A stretch of DNA of 64,000 nucleotides from Tetrapyrgos nigripes (Eukaryota > Basidiomycota > Agaricomycetes > Agaricales > Campanellaceae), in contig JAACJM010000013.1 of the NCBI GenBank assembly GCA_013368315.1, positions 496,001 to 560,000 on the forward strand, in the 5' to 3' direction. The position numbers and the translations under genes are program-made. Below are positions 11,709 to 25,446 of this stretch, piece by piece (the stretch's first letter is position 1; each line of letters opens with the position of its first letter). The notes beneath the pieces were generated by a model that was given only the letters and a program-made list of their open reading frames with translations, searched no databases and was not told the DNA's origin.

Positions 11709-12693
11709 ATGTTAGGTACTTCCATCTTCTTCCTCGGCTATTTCCACACCCTCTAACAAATTCGCAGTGGTCGGTCTAACAGGCTCAATAGCTACTGGCA
11801 AATCCACCGTTTCCAATCTTCTCAAGACGCGATACAACGTACCAGTCATAGATGCAGATGTCATAGCACGAGAAGTCGTCGAGCCCGGGACGAAAGGACT
11901 CAAGAAGATTGTCGAGGAGTTTGGAGAAGATGTGCTATTAGATGAACCAGTTGGACTTGGGAGTGATAATACCGCGTCTACTTCCTCGGAACCCAAACCT
12001 CCCAAATCATGGAAAACCCATCCACTGAACCGTAAAGCCTTGGGTGCTATAATATTTCCAGACCCAGTCAAACGGGCGAAACTCAACAAAATAGTCCATC
12101 CTGCTGTGAGATGGAAGATGTTCACCGAGGTTCTCAAGTGTTGGATACGCGGCGAGCGGTGGTGCGTGTTGGATGTGCCTTTGCTTATCGAAGGAGGGGT
12201 ATGGAGGTTTGTTGCCGAGGTAGTACTTGTGTGGTGGTGAGTGTGCGCATTCTCGAGTACCCTTATTGTCTCGCTCACTCGCGTCGCGTCCTGCAGTCCT
12301 AAAGAAATCCAATTATCACGACTAATGACTCGAGACTCTTCTTCCGCTGAAGAGGCCTCTTCACGATTAAACGCGCAGATGGACATTGACGCCAAAGTTC
12401 CTTATGCTGACACGATCATTGACAATTCCGAGGCGAGGGACGTATTAGAGAGAAGAGTCGAAAAGTGGGTTCGCAAAGTCGAGATGCGCGTTGGTGGTAA
12501 ACGACTTGTTACGATTGATGTTGGAACTTTGTCTTGGAAAGAAGGTCTAAGATGGTGCTATGGCTGGAGTTGGTGGTTCCTTTGTTGGGTGGTCCCTCCG
12601 ATTGGAGCTTTGAAAGCTGTTTGGGTATTAGCCAGCAAAGCTTTCAGATGCTGGCTGTATCCTCCAGCAAGCAAAGCCAAGAAGACGGACTGA
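11709..12693 (+). CDS. cab5: Dephospho-CoA kinase (last step of CoA synthesis)
   Basis: Three exons (11709-11715, 11768-12236, 12297-12693), 290 aa. The first coding exon is only 7 nt (ATGTTAG), giving MLVVGLTGSIATGKST with the P-loop GSIATGKS. Family landmarks follow: VPVIDADVIAREVVEPG, HPLNRKALGAIIF, IVHPAVRWKM, VLDVPLLIEGG, VPKEIQL-type QLSRLMTRD after intron 2, and TIIDNSEARDVLERRVE. Known reaction: ATP-dependent phosphorylation of dephospho-CoA at the 3'-hydroxyl. After the kinase domain there is an aromatic, hydrophobic C-terminal segment (about residues 240-280, WSWWFLCWVV...) that could anchor the protein in a membrane. Confidence 0.92.
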
Positions 12694-12887
12694 GCGCTTG
12701 TTCTGTAAGATACCTTATATCTAGTATAGCGAGTATTATGTATATGATCTATTCGTTAAGTAAGAGTCTTTGAACGAACATGACACTGAATTAGATATAT
12801 CGAGATAGTTTACACACAACAAAGCGAAAATCGAGAAGAAACACACTGTTGTACATGATATAAAGTTCTTCAACCGGACCCATCCCT

Positions 12888-15299
<2,412 letters not shown>

Positions 15300-16108
15300 G
15301 TGAGTAGGTAGTGGTAGTGTTTGATAAAAGTCGAGGTTGATGAAGGATGCGAACTTTGAGCAGAGGCTTTTTATAACATACGTGATATAACATATCTATG
15401 ATGACATACATTATCGAAGCTGTGGGTACCTTAGCTGGAATATGTCTAGCCCAAGAAGCACCAATTAACGGGTACATAGGTCCTTCTCTTATGACATTCT
15501 TCATCTCGGGAGGTCTCGAACAAGAGTCGACCAATCCCGACAGAGTCTAGAACACTGTAGAAAAGACCACTGTAGAAAAGACCGGCTGAGTGAAAATTAA
15601 AAGACACAAGTCAGTACTTTCCAGGTAAGGGGCAAGATAGAAGAACGCTGAAGAGGATTTCAGATGGGGTTGTAAAATTTGAACCACGATCCACAGACGA
15701 TGTAAGGGCGTCCAGAAGTCTTTCAATTTCGCGAATGATATAAAGTTCTCATCATATCCAAGGAGAAGAGGGTGAAAAGATTTGTCAGAAGTATAACTCA
15801 CCGATACCTGTCTTCAGCTCATAATATCATGAAGAAGAGATTGCAACTGCAGACAACTAGGTGGTTGACAACGAGAGAGAGAAAAAATCTACGCGAGATA
15901 ACCGGCAAGTCACGAGTCTACCGCCAAGCCGAAGCGGCATTGACGCGTCCATCACATGACCAAAAACGCGACTTACTCGCTCATCAACTGTACGTGTTCA
16001 ACTTGCCTACCTTTTGCTTGACTGAAGCGAGCAAACAGAAACTGAACCATATACTGCCATCTACTTTACCCCACATCTTTCTATACGCTTGGCTTCACAA
16101 TATTCGCA
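15300..16108. other. Spacer between divergent PDC and CK1-like genes
   Basis: About 810 bases that must carry both promoters. It contains short repeats such as the doubled 'gtagaaaagacc' near 15553-15582 and AT-rich stretches, but no recognisable gene or RNA. Confidence 0.5.
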
Positions 16109-18038
16109 ATGCCCAATGGAATCCCTGACGTGCTCGGGAATTGGTGGTTAGAAGAGCTTCTTGGGTCTGGCTACTCTGGTATTTTACACCAGTTTGGTTA
16201 ATCCGCATATATTCAAAAGTCCCTGTGATTACTCCAGGCTCCATATTTCGCGCGACACATCTACATACTCGGCAGGTCGTTGCGCTCAAGGTTCAGGATG
16301 TGGATCATGAATGCCCAACAAACCTCTACGAGCAAGGCTTCTATCCATATCTGCAGGGCGGGACTGGAATGCCCAGGCTGTTTGCCAAAGGTATCGAAGG
16401 AAAATGGAACTTTTTGGCTATCGATCTGTTGGGGTCCAGTCTGGATAGCCTATTTAAGAAGAGCGAGAGGGAGACGATGGATCTCAGAAGTGTGTTGTGT
16501 ATCGCTATGCAAGTGGTGAGTATTTTGTGTCATTATACCTGGCCCTTTCTAACTCTGCACTTTGGAAATGCCTATCACAGATTGCAAGACTGGAATTTAT
16601 GCATACACGAGGCATTCTGCATCGTGACATACAGTTAGGCAATTGTACAATCGGCCTACCTCCGAACGAGAAGACGATCTATATGATTGATTTTGGGTTC
16701 TCAAAGAAATACATCCAGGACGGTAAACATATACCGGACAGTAAACAAAAGAGAGACTTTATTGGAAACTATTGGTTTAGCTCCGTAGGCGTTCATTGTC
16801 GAGGCAAAGGTAGGTCTCGTTACATTGCATCTGATCTGCAATACAACCTGACGCTCTGCAGTCCCGTCCAGGCGCGACGATCTGGAGGCGCTAGCACTAA
16901 TGCTGATCCACCTCCTAACTCCTAGAGGACTGTCTTGGACACGAAACGGTATACCAAAGACTGACGCCGCCCATGATATGCTGAAGCGGGAAAAAACAGT
17001 CTGCCCGTCCCGAAGATTTATGCCAAGGGTTGCCTGTTGAATTCGAGGAGTTCCTACGATACTGCCGCCGATTAAAATTCAAGGAAACTCCAGATTATGA
17101 CTACTGGATAGACGAGTTTCGAGAACTGGCGATAGCCCATGGCTTTCCTGAAAGTGATGCCTTTGTCTGGCCTCCTCCGGCGGATCGTGTAAGTTTGGTG
17201 CTTGATATTTTCTGTATTTTGGCTCATCTTATCCATAGCAGCCCTCACGCGCTCCTCGTAGGAGCACAGCACCACCTCCGGACGAATTGGAGAGGATCTT
17301 GCATGATTTGACGAATCTCAAACTGGCAGACCAACAAGTACTTGGAGATCGCACCAACGTTGAACAAGCTGTCCGGCACGCACGCCAGAAGGCCAAGGAA
17401 CCTGATTCTGATAGGCAGATCATCACCGTTAGCAGCGGGCAAGGGTCTGACAACGATGGTAGCATTCCGCCTCCTTTTATGACCAAAAAGGCATACAGGC
17501 TCAGCAAACTGGCAGCCAGAGTTCCCAACGCAATTGACAACGGGGCGCTTTCCAGTCTTGTAACAGAATTTGTGGCAGTCATGCAGTCAAATACGTCAAG
17601 GACATTGATCAAGGATGGTTTTGCATTTCTTGATGCACTGGTTAAACAGCTTTCCGACCCCTCTGTATTTATTATGCCTATGCGGTGGGTGCTCGATATA
17701 CTTGGCTAATAGTATCATTTATCGGCGTTACTGACATCTTGGCAGTACAAGGTCAAAAAATGACGCTGGGAGTGTAGATGTCTCGAATGCGAAGCTCGGC
17801 GTGGTCGCTCGTCTTCGAGGGGAGGTCGGGCATGCACGGAGTAACGCTAAGTTAGCTCAGTTGGTCCAGGACTTTGGCAACGTCACAAATAAGAGCAGTG
17901 GTCGTACCATAACGAAGGTGAGAATAATTTCTTACCGCGATATGCACGTGGGGGACCTGAACGTTGATCATTTTATGTATGTAGGACGGCTTTGCTTTTC
18001 TGGAGGGGCTGGCACGTCAGTTGGAAGCATTAAAATGA
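16109..18038 (+). CDS. CK1-family kinase-like gene with frameshift and divergent catalytic loop
   Basis: Seven exons inferred (16109-16178, 16238-16515, 16581-16809, 16862-17188, 17239-17684, 17746-17917, 17985-18038). The start MPNGIPDVLGNWWLEELLGS leads into a Gly loop, VVALKVQ (ATP Lys), LLGSSLDSLF, a catalytic loop HRDIQLGN, IDFGFSKKY, SRRDDLEALALMLI and LKFKETPDYDYW, all casein kinase 1 landmarks. The Lys of HRDIK is Gln here. In exon 4 the kinase frame breaks at an A6 run (16991-16996): one fewer A would join ...MLKRE to KKQSARPEDLCQGLPVEF, which is the CK1 sequence order. After the kinase there are two related modules sharing RT..KDGFAFL..L..QL. It could be a pseudogene or contain a homopolymer sequencing error. 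Confidence 0.72.
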
Positions 18039-18251
18039 TCTGATATGTAGAATGAACAATGTAACCGTACTTTAGGATCTTGGGGCAATTGTCAGGCTGC
18101 TATCATCAATGTCTAGGCCGTGCGAGATCACGGCAAAAAAAAGGTCGTGACCGTGACCCCAGAGTATTTATTGAAAATTTGAGTGCAACCCTTTCAGTCC
18201 CAGACCACCATCTCTTAGGCCTCCATTAGATTTGGTCGACGTCCTTCAGAG

Positions 18252-20028
18252 ATGATTGAAAACCCCACGGACACCGTCGTCGAGCAAGAGACATATCTTG
18301 TTCCAGACTTTTCCGTCAAGGAGCTCCTAGCATGCATTCCGTACGTTGTCGTCGGTGTTCCTTGTTTCGTGCCAGCGCAATGTCTTACCACTCGTTTCAG
18401 GGCTCACTGTCAAAAGCGGTCTGCAATTAGGTCGTCTCTCTACATGTACGTCGCAAACTTTCTGTCTTTGAACACGCTTTGACCCTATCTTCCCTCTTAG
18501 CGTGATGGACGTTGCCATTATCTATGCCTGCTACAAAACCGCGACCATTGCGGACCCCTACATCAACCCTGCCTTCATTTCTCTCCCTCACCCCCTTCTG
18601 TATCCCGTCGCTCGTTTCTCGCTGTGGGCTCTATACAGTTTCTGGGTTGGCCTTTTCGGTACCGGTCTTTGGGTCATCGCCCATGAATGTGGTCATCAAG
18701 CCTTCTCCGAGTCTAAGATGGTCAACAATACCGTTGGATGGATCCTTCACTCCGCGTAAGTGTGCAGGCCAGCAGCCGCGGAATTTTCTCTTTGACAGAC
18801 GCGTCTGATTTTTCAATTCCCTTTTTCAGCCTTGGCGTTCCCTACCATTCATGGCGCATCAGTCATGCAAAGCATCATGCTTCTACCGGTCATATGACCC
18901 AGGATCAGGTCTGGGTGCCCAGCACGCGCTCACAAGCTGGCTTGAAGCCTCTCGATCCCATCCGTGAGGACCGTCTTGGTGCCAGGGTCTCTGAAGAAGT
19001 GAAAAAAGAGATGTGGGAAGCCCTCGGTGACTCCCCTATCGGTGCCACGCTTCACGCAGCTGCCTACCTCGTAAGTTGTCTTGTTCAATCAGTCGGAGAG
19101 GAGGGCCAACGAACCCTTTACTAGCTCGTGGGATGGCACACATATATCTTGTTCAACTCATCTGGTCAACGAAGGTATCCCAAGAACACCAATCGTACGT
19201 GATTATGACATGCTTTCTACGATTATTCGCTTAAGTTGGCGTCTTATAGACTTCAATCCTGCCTCTGTCATATACTCGCCACACCACTACAGTCAGATTA
19301 TCATGTCCGATGTCGGAATCCTCATCTGGCTCGCCGGTATCATCGGGTGGAGCTGGTACAGGGGTTTCGCTGAAGTCTTCACTCTGTATCTTGTTCCTTA
19401 CCTCTGGTATGTCTCTTCCTCTGTCACATGGGGATTTGACCTAACTCGCTTGCCTTAGGGTCAACCACTGGCTTGTATTGATCACGTTCCTTCAACACAC
19501 CGACCCTTTGTTACCTCACTACCGTGCTCCTGAATTCACGTTCCCGCGTGGAGCGCTTGCAACCCTAGATCGTAGCCTGCTTGGCGACCTTGGTAGTTTT
19601 ATGGGTTGGATTGGAGCTTTCGCTACTCATGGTATTTCCGAGACCCACATTCTCCACCATGTCTCCAGTAAAATTCCCCACTATCACGCGTAAGTTGTTT
19701 TCGTTTCCTCCTTCCGACGGGTGATCCGAATGAACGTTCCTCCTCAGTTGGGAAGCTTCCGCTGCCCTCAAGAAAAAACTCCATGCGGTCGGTCACCGCA
19801 CTGATGGTAATGCTGGAGGTTGGGCCGAGATGTATCGCGTCTATAGGGAATGCAAGGTATGTATCTCACTTCATCTTTATTGGACGCGTTGCTAATCAGG
19901 AGTATTAACAGTTTGTTGAAGATGAAGGCGACGTTGTCTTCTTCAAGAACGCTCACGGTCTTGCTCAGGCTCGTCCCGCCTTCAACTCTGACTCTCCCAG
20001 TGACTCTGGTATCGAGATTGAGAAGTAA
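18252..20028 (+). CDS. fad2: Delta12 fatty acid desaturase (FAD2/oleate desaturase type)
   Basis: Nine exons (18252-18340, 18401-18445, 18501-18755, 18830-19070, 19125-19194, 19250-19406, 19459-19689, 19748-19856, 19912-20028), 437 aa. The three histidine boxes of membrane desaturases are present: HECGHQAF, WRISHAKHH and THILHHVSSKIPHYHA. Hydrophobic segments flank them, for example ARFSLWALYSFWVGLFGTGL and VGILIWLAGIIGWSWY. Known reaction: insertion of the second double bond into oleoyl chains at the ER, with cytochrome b5 electrons, making linoleate. It could instead be a Delta12/Delta15 bifunctional enzyme; sequence alone does not tell. A 500-base upstream region without genes separates it from the CK1-like locus end. 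Confidence 0.92.
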
Positions 20029-20287
20029 AAGCTTGGTAGTCTTTTATCTTGATCCGCTTGGTCGAACCATTTTCTCCGTTATGTGCCCGATGGCCGCGTT
20101 CTTTGTTAGCGTAAACGAATTTACACGGTTAGAGATAGAATTAACGAACAAATCGATTAATAGAAAATCAACGGTCTTTTTGGAAATCTATGTTTCTGGC
20201 AGTGGTGTTACATGTGAGCTGCCTAACTTTTGAGCAGCCTCTGAGACAGACATTCTATATCACATCGTTTTGCGTTTCCTCCCAAAC

Positions 20288-22142
20288 TCACGCGTTGTCG
20301 GTGTCCATGTCTTCGTCTTCTTCGTCAATGTCAGAAACATCAACTTCTATCTCCTCTTCATCTGAAGGCTCGAAGAACTCCAGCTCTTCCAGATGATCTC
20401 TCAACCATGCCTCTTCTCTTTCATCTACAACATCATCTTCGCTCATAGACACCCTCGCAATGGGAGCACCCGCCGCCTTGCGCACTTCCACAAACTTCTT
20501 CATCTGCTTCCCATCTATCCCATTCGTAGCAATATTTACCAATCGAGGACAATAAACCACCATTTGTCCACTCCCAGAAGTCGAAGTCTCCATCAACTTA
20601 TCAAAAAACTCTTCTTCATCCCCGTTGCAGTTTAGGTTAATGGAGTGGATATTAGCCAATTGTTCCAACATCATCTCGCGGGCTTTTTTATTCGACGGTA
20701 GACCGGCTATTTTCACCATCTCGAGGCCGGCCAGAATTGACTTGGTGCGACCTTTTAGCGGAGTGGCGAGCATTTTTGCAAAGTCAGTGTAGTCTTCCGA
20801 GTCGAAATCCAACGCCAAGTTGACTACGTTGGGGACAACGAGGTATGGAAGGAGAGATTGGATGTATTTTGGTTCATGATGGCACAAGACGAGTTCTTTG
20901 AGGGAAGGGATCTCAATCTGAGACGAACCCCAATCCTCTTGCTTGCCTGTAGGCCCGGAAAGACAGAGGGAGAGGGTGTGCAGTTCAGGGGAGGAATGTA
21001 TCATTGAGACAAAAGTCTCAAATGATGGACGAACATCGTGAGCGTGATAGGCGAGTTCGAGATCGCGAAGACCATTGAGGTAGGAAAGTGATCCATCCCA
21101 GTCGAGGTGAACACCCCACATAGCAACATCCTTGAGCCTAGGTGCATTGCCATTGAATAGCACGAAGTCTTTGCTGAGATGCGGAGGAGAAAAGGTGTCG
21201 TATTCCTCGCAATCTTCGTAATGGTACATTTGCAGCATTTCCAGCAGAGGTGCCTCGGGACACTGAGATAACCGCTCCAGGATCGTGTATATCGTCTCGT
21301 AGAGATTGGCAGTAACCTCCAGAGTCCTCCAACGGTCTACATTCGGCACGATGAGGTCTAGAATTTCGGCGACCTCTTCCTTCGTGAAGCATTCGACTTC
21401 AGGTTTAGCTCCTTCAGCTCCTTCAGAGGTAGAAGAATGCGCCATAGTAGACACTTCGTAAGTAATGGAATTGACTTCGAATAATGCGTCCTCCAAATCC
21501 TCGTCCTCCGCCGCAGTGCAGTCGATTACAATGTCGAGAGGGTGTCCTTTGGATCGCTCCATCCAGACTTTTGGGCGATCGGGATGTACACCTGCACTAA
21601 ATTCGATGGTGGTCCACAGGCTCGTAGAATTGACTGCAACATCTCTCCAATGTCGACATACATGACTGACCAATACCTAATCCGAGAATTAAAAAGAAGA
21701 AAAGGAAAAGAGAAAAAAAGACGGGCACCTGGAAAGGCAATGTCCTTTCACTTTCCTCGTCTTCCTCGTCCATTACAGCCTTTTCATCCGAATACTTCTC
21801 CTTCCCTGTACCCTTGGTATTTGTCGAACTAGACACTGTCATCTCCTCTTCATCCGAATCGTCGTCTTCCCATTCATCCAGGGCTATTCCTTCCTCCTCT
21901 TCATCCTCATCAGACCCTTCTTCCTCCATCACTGTACCCACATAAAAGATGTGAGCCAACAGTTCGGGAGGGATTTCGTTTACAGGGCAGCCCAAAGGAG
22001 GGATAAACGGATTTTCGGCGAGCATCTTTGCAGTGACTTGTTGCATGGCTTTGACAGCATCCATATCGACATTTTCTTGCATAACCTTGGCAAGACCTTC
22101 CTTGAGATCGGCCTCAAGCTGCTTGCCGTATTTGTGCGACAT
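20288..22142 (-). CDS. F-box protein with acidic insert inside the F-box region
   Basis: Two exons (22142-21729, 21676-20288), 600 aa. Residues about 50-70 read CPVNEIPPELLAHIFYVG, the first half of an F-box. The second half, VLVSHVCRHWRDVAVNSTSLW, comes only after an insert of about 65 mostly Asp/Glu/Ser residues and an intron. The C-terminal part has leucine-rich blocks and ends in a Glu/Asp-rich tail. It is probably an SCF substrate receptor; the target is unknown. It is convergent with the desaturase gene, with about 260 bases between the stops. A 13-14 nt A run lies just upstream of the start, near 22167. Confidence 0.82.
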
Positions 22143-22354
22143 GAGATGGCAAGGTCAACAATGGCAAAAAAAAAAAAAAGGGATCGATACAATCACATGA
22201 CGTCAAGTTCTTTCAGACGTCGACGGTGACGCGACGCGTCGACTGACGACCAGACAGGTGGTAAAGCTAGTAGGAGTGGTGATGATGAATTAGACTACTT
22301 GCTACCAGTAAATAAAGCAAATCCAACAATCTAATACTTTTCGATAACGTTAGC

Positions 22355-23575
22355 CTAGGACGATGAGTATGCAGTGCTCCTGCGTCCTCCTTCCCAGTCA
22401 CCCCCATACGTTCCCTTGGACGCTCCCATACCCTCCTCCATGCCCCTACCCCTGGAGCCCTTTGCATATTCTACCGTGAATTCAAGCTCCTCGTTGATGT
22501 ATTTCAAGGCCGCAGTCGCCTCTTCGACGGAATTATACGAAAGGAAGCCTGTGCCAGTCGGTTCGCCGGTGTTGGAATCACGAACTATGACCAGCTCAAA
22601 AATCAGGAGGAAAAAAGAAGAAAGAACTGTACTCACGAAGCTTGACAAAGCGCGGTCTGCAACTCTCCAAAGTGTTCTTCATTTGGTCGACACCTCCAAG
22701 GAAGCCCGAAAAGTAAAGTTGATCGGAGGGTTTCCTGCCATCGCGTGCAAAATCCATGATGATAGCACGGTTGTAGAACATGAAAGGATCTTCTCGGTGT
22801 GCGTCAATTACTCGTTGGGCATTTTCCATGGCGGAAAAAACCAGATGGCCCCAGCCACGGGATCGACCATTCTCATGTTGCGCTGCGCAGATGGGTACAT
22901 CTCGTTTCAGTAATTCCTGCCTGAGATTAAAGGGAAACATACGAAGATTCAAGCGTTCAATTTTGCCAAAAGGTTGGAAAACGTCGTCGATATCTTTTGC
23001 CGTGATATCATACGGAAGATTGGAAAGAAACAGAGTCCTACTCGGTGGTGACATCTTCCCGAGAGGATTCAGTACTCCGTATTTTGGCAAAGCTTCGTCT
23101 CGAGGTTGCTCCAATAAATGAAGAATGGACCTCCGTCCACCAATCATAGCACTGTCAGTCTTGCCATAGTTCAAGCATGCAATAGCATCCTCGGGATTTA
23201 CAAATGTTACGTTTGCGAACCCGGCAGGACGTCCATTCCTGTCATTTGCTGAAAAGTAAAGGCATTATGAGAAATGTTAAGGAAAAGAAAGCATCATGGC
23301 GTACGTATAGATATCTCTTCCAGCGTGCCAAACCGCTCCGCAAAGTCCTTCAGCTCTTCTGGATCGGTTGCATAGGGAATGTTGGAAAAATAGACAACTC
23401 TTCTGATTTTATCATCCTGTCTGACGTGGGATTGGAGGAAGGTCCTGCAAAACACGGAGGTAGTGGGGATGGCCGCTGCAATGACAGGACGGACAATACG
23501 AGCTGAAGTAGCTTTTCGAGGTCTTGTTAATGTAAGAGCATGCCTGGCACTGGCGCGTAAAGTGTTGGCGAACAT
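22355..23575 (-). CDS. Mitochondrial-type RNA-binding protein with RRM domains
   Basis: Four exons (23575-23305, 23248-22943, 22882-22637, 22584-22355), 350 aa. The ATG at 23575 starts an Arg/Ala/Ser/Thr-rich, acid-free leader (MFANTLRASARHALTLTRPR) that looks like a mitochondrial presequence. Two RRMs follow. The first has VVYFSNIPYATDPEELKDF and GRPAGFANVTFV. The second has TLFLSNLPYDITAKDIDDVF and RSRGWGHLVFS. A third, less clear segment ends with TGTGFLSYNSVEEATAALKY, and a Gly/Arg-rich tail follows. Known role of such proteins: mitochondrial RNA processing or stability; the exact function is unknown. The frame is open upstream of the chosen ATG but has no earlier ATG. Confidence 0.8.
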
Positions 23576-24303
23576 AACAGTGGAAGTAGGGAATGACAGC
23601 GCACGGAAAGAAGGAAGAACGAGACGACGAAATTTTTGGGCCAATCATGTGATGTACACTTATCCCCATTTGACGAGGACACCGGCTATTGACCTACATA
23701 AACACAACCTAAACAATGTACAGTATCTTAGATATTCATTATACGCAGAGAGGATGAGCTAGATACATCGGTCCTTTAGCCAAAGGTGCACCGAACTTGA
23801 AAGTGATTTGAATTAACGACAAACGATAAGTAATTGGAAAAGCCAAAATTAAACACGTCTTTAGTCTTAGGAAGTCAGCGACAAAAAACCTTCCATCCCA
23901 AGCGGCCTCACAAATGAGACTCAAATCCCCATGAAAATGTCCTTTAGTTATCATAATCCACTCGCAACATATTATACCGCGTAGTGACTTCCGACTCTGC
24001 TATGCCCACCCCTGCCGCCCAGCCTTCAACCTTTCGTCTCCATAAAGGATTCTCTTAGACTCAGCAGATCCAACACGACTCGTCAATGATGTACTCAGAC
24101 ATGGCCAAGCGGTGACGAGTTGACGAGTTTATCGTTGCTCTTCAGGATGCCCAGAATCCTTCTTGTTATGGACTGAGATCTGTATTTGAGCTATGTATAG
24201 AGCATACTCACAACACTATTTCAATCACCCAGTTCGACTCCCAGGGATTACTGAGAGAACTTCCTACGGTCATTGCTGCCTACCATCCGGTTACACACAA
24301 GCT
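23576..24303. other. Spacer upstream of the intronless lactonase-like gene
   Basis: About 730 bases between divergent starts. An in-frame ATG at 24193 would add 37 residues to the next protein. I prefer 24304, because the two paralogues at 43828 and 46807 start at the matching position. No other gene is visible. Confidence 0.5.
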
Positions 24304-25236
24304 ATGTCTCCCCTTCCTCCTCCATCAGGGCCCTCCCAACCATATTGCTATGTCTCTGTCCTCGAAGCGGGTTTCATCGATTTGCCTCTCCACCTCTTCC
24401 TCTCCGACTCTTCCATAGCCCAAGACCAAAAGGTCACGGCTCCCTCTCTCTCATTCCTTATCCAGCACTCCACACATCCCAACAAGACCTTTCTGTTCGA
24501 TCTCGGCATCCGAAAGAACTGGGAGACATACCCACCAGGGGTTGTAAAGCGAATTAGAATGGTCTATAACGAGGGAATAAACATCCCGAACGACGTTTGC
24601 GATTCCCTCGCCAAAGGGGGACTCAAACCAGAGGATATCAAGACTGTCTGCGTATCCCATCTCCACTGGGACCATATAGCCAGTGCAGAGCCTTTCAAGA
24701 ACGCTACGTTCCTACTGGGGCCAGAGAGTAAAGCCTTGCTTGACGCCCCTCCAACAGAGTCTTCCGTGTTTGCGAATGATCTTCCCCCAGAGCGTATCAA
24801 ATTTGTGCCACTAGACTCAGAGTCAGAGGCCGCTGTCTGCAGAATAGGCCCTTTCCCAAAAGCGTACGACTTGTACGGTGATGGCTCTCTGTACATTGTT
24901 GATGCGCCAGGACATGTTCGTGGACATGTCAACGTTCTCGTACGGACGTCTTCGGATGGAGGTTGGATCTACCTGGCAGGAGACTCTGGGCATCATTGGG
25001 CCCTGATTACTGGTCAGGCCGAAATTGCTGACACTAGGAATGCACATACGCATTATCCTGGGTTTTGCGCTCATGAGGACAAAGAGAAAGCGAGAGAGCA
25101 TATTGCAAGAATTCGAGAGTTGATAGAGCGGGATGAAGAAGGAAGGGTGAGAGTGATTTTGGCACACGATGAGCAATGGTTCAGGGAGAACAAGGGCGGG
25201 TCTGCATTCTGGCCGGGGAAGATTGAGTCGAAATGA
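24304..25236 (+). CDS. Metallo-beta-lactamase-fold hydrolase, AHL-lactonase-like (intronless paralogue)
   Basis: Single exon, 310 aa. It has the HxHxDH metal motif in VSHLHWDHIAS, and the later ligands are also visible: His in DAPGHVRGHVN, Asp in LAGDSGHHW and His in ILAHDEQWF. This matches the AiiA/AttM lactonase branch of the metallo-beta-lactamase superfamily, which opens lactone rings with two zinc ions. The natural substrate in a fungus is unknown; mycotoxin lactones or quorum-sensing lactones are guesses. Two paralogues lie at 42866-43828 and 45845-46807. Those have one intron after the LGG position, while this copy has none there. No secretion signal is obvious. Confidence 0.85.
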   Translation: MSPLPPPSGPSQPYCYVSVLEAGFIDLPLHLFLSDSSIAQDQKVTAPSLSFLIQHSTHPNKTFLFDLGIRKNWETYPPGVVKRIRMVYNEGINIPNDVCDSLAKGGLKPEDIKTVCVSHLHWDHIASAEPFKNATFLLGPESKALLDAPPTESSVFANDLPPERIKFVPLDSESEAAVCRIGPFPKAYDLYGDGSLYIVDAPGHVRGHVNVLVRTSSDGGWIYLAGDSGHHWALITGQAEIADTRNAHTHYPGFCAHEDKEKAREHIARIRELIERDEEGRVRVILAHDEQWFRENKGGSAFWPGKIESK

Positions 25237-25446
25237 CGAGGTGATGACATTTTGGGGTAGCATTGATTAATATTGATTGATGAAAGGCCTTTCAAAGGGA
25301 TCACGCCTTCAAAATTTCCAGAACCGAAAACGTTTCTGCGTAGTGTCAATGTAACATTAGCCTCACATTTTGATTTACATATACAAAATGGTGGTACAAT
25401 ACTTCGTAGATCTTCACTTTCGATGGGAGCTGTAAGGTCGTCTCCT

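Noticed and set aside
17845..17880. tRNA-like words 'ttagctcagttggtcc' resembling a D-arm
   Set aside because: They lie inside an open exon of the CK1-like gene (KLAQLVQDF), and no acceptor stem, anticodon arm or T-arm pairs around them.
22150..22185. Poly-A run upstream of an F-box gene
   Set aside because: A 13-14 base homopolymer in a promoter is common, and no retroposition signs (target duplication, intronless copy) accompany it.
24193..24303. Upstream in-frame ATG of the intronless lactonase-like gene
   Set aside because: Both paralogues start at the position matching 24304, and the extra 37 residues look like neither a signal nor conserved sequence.
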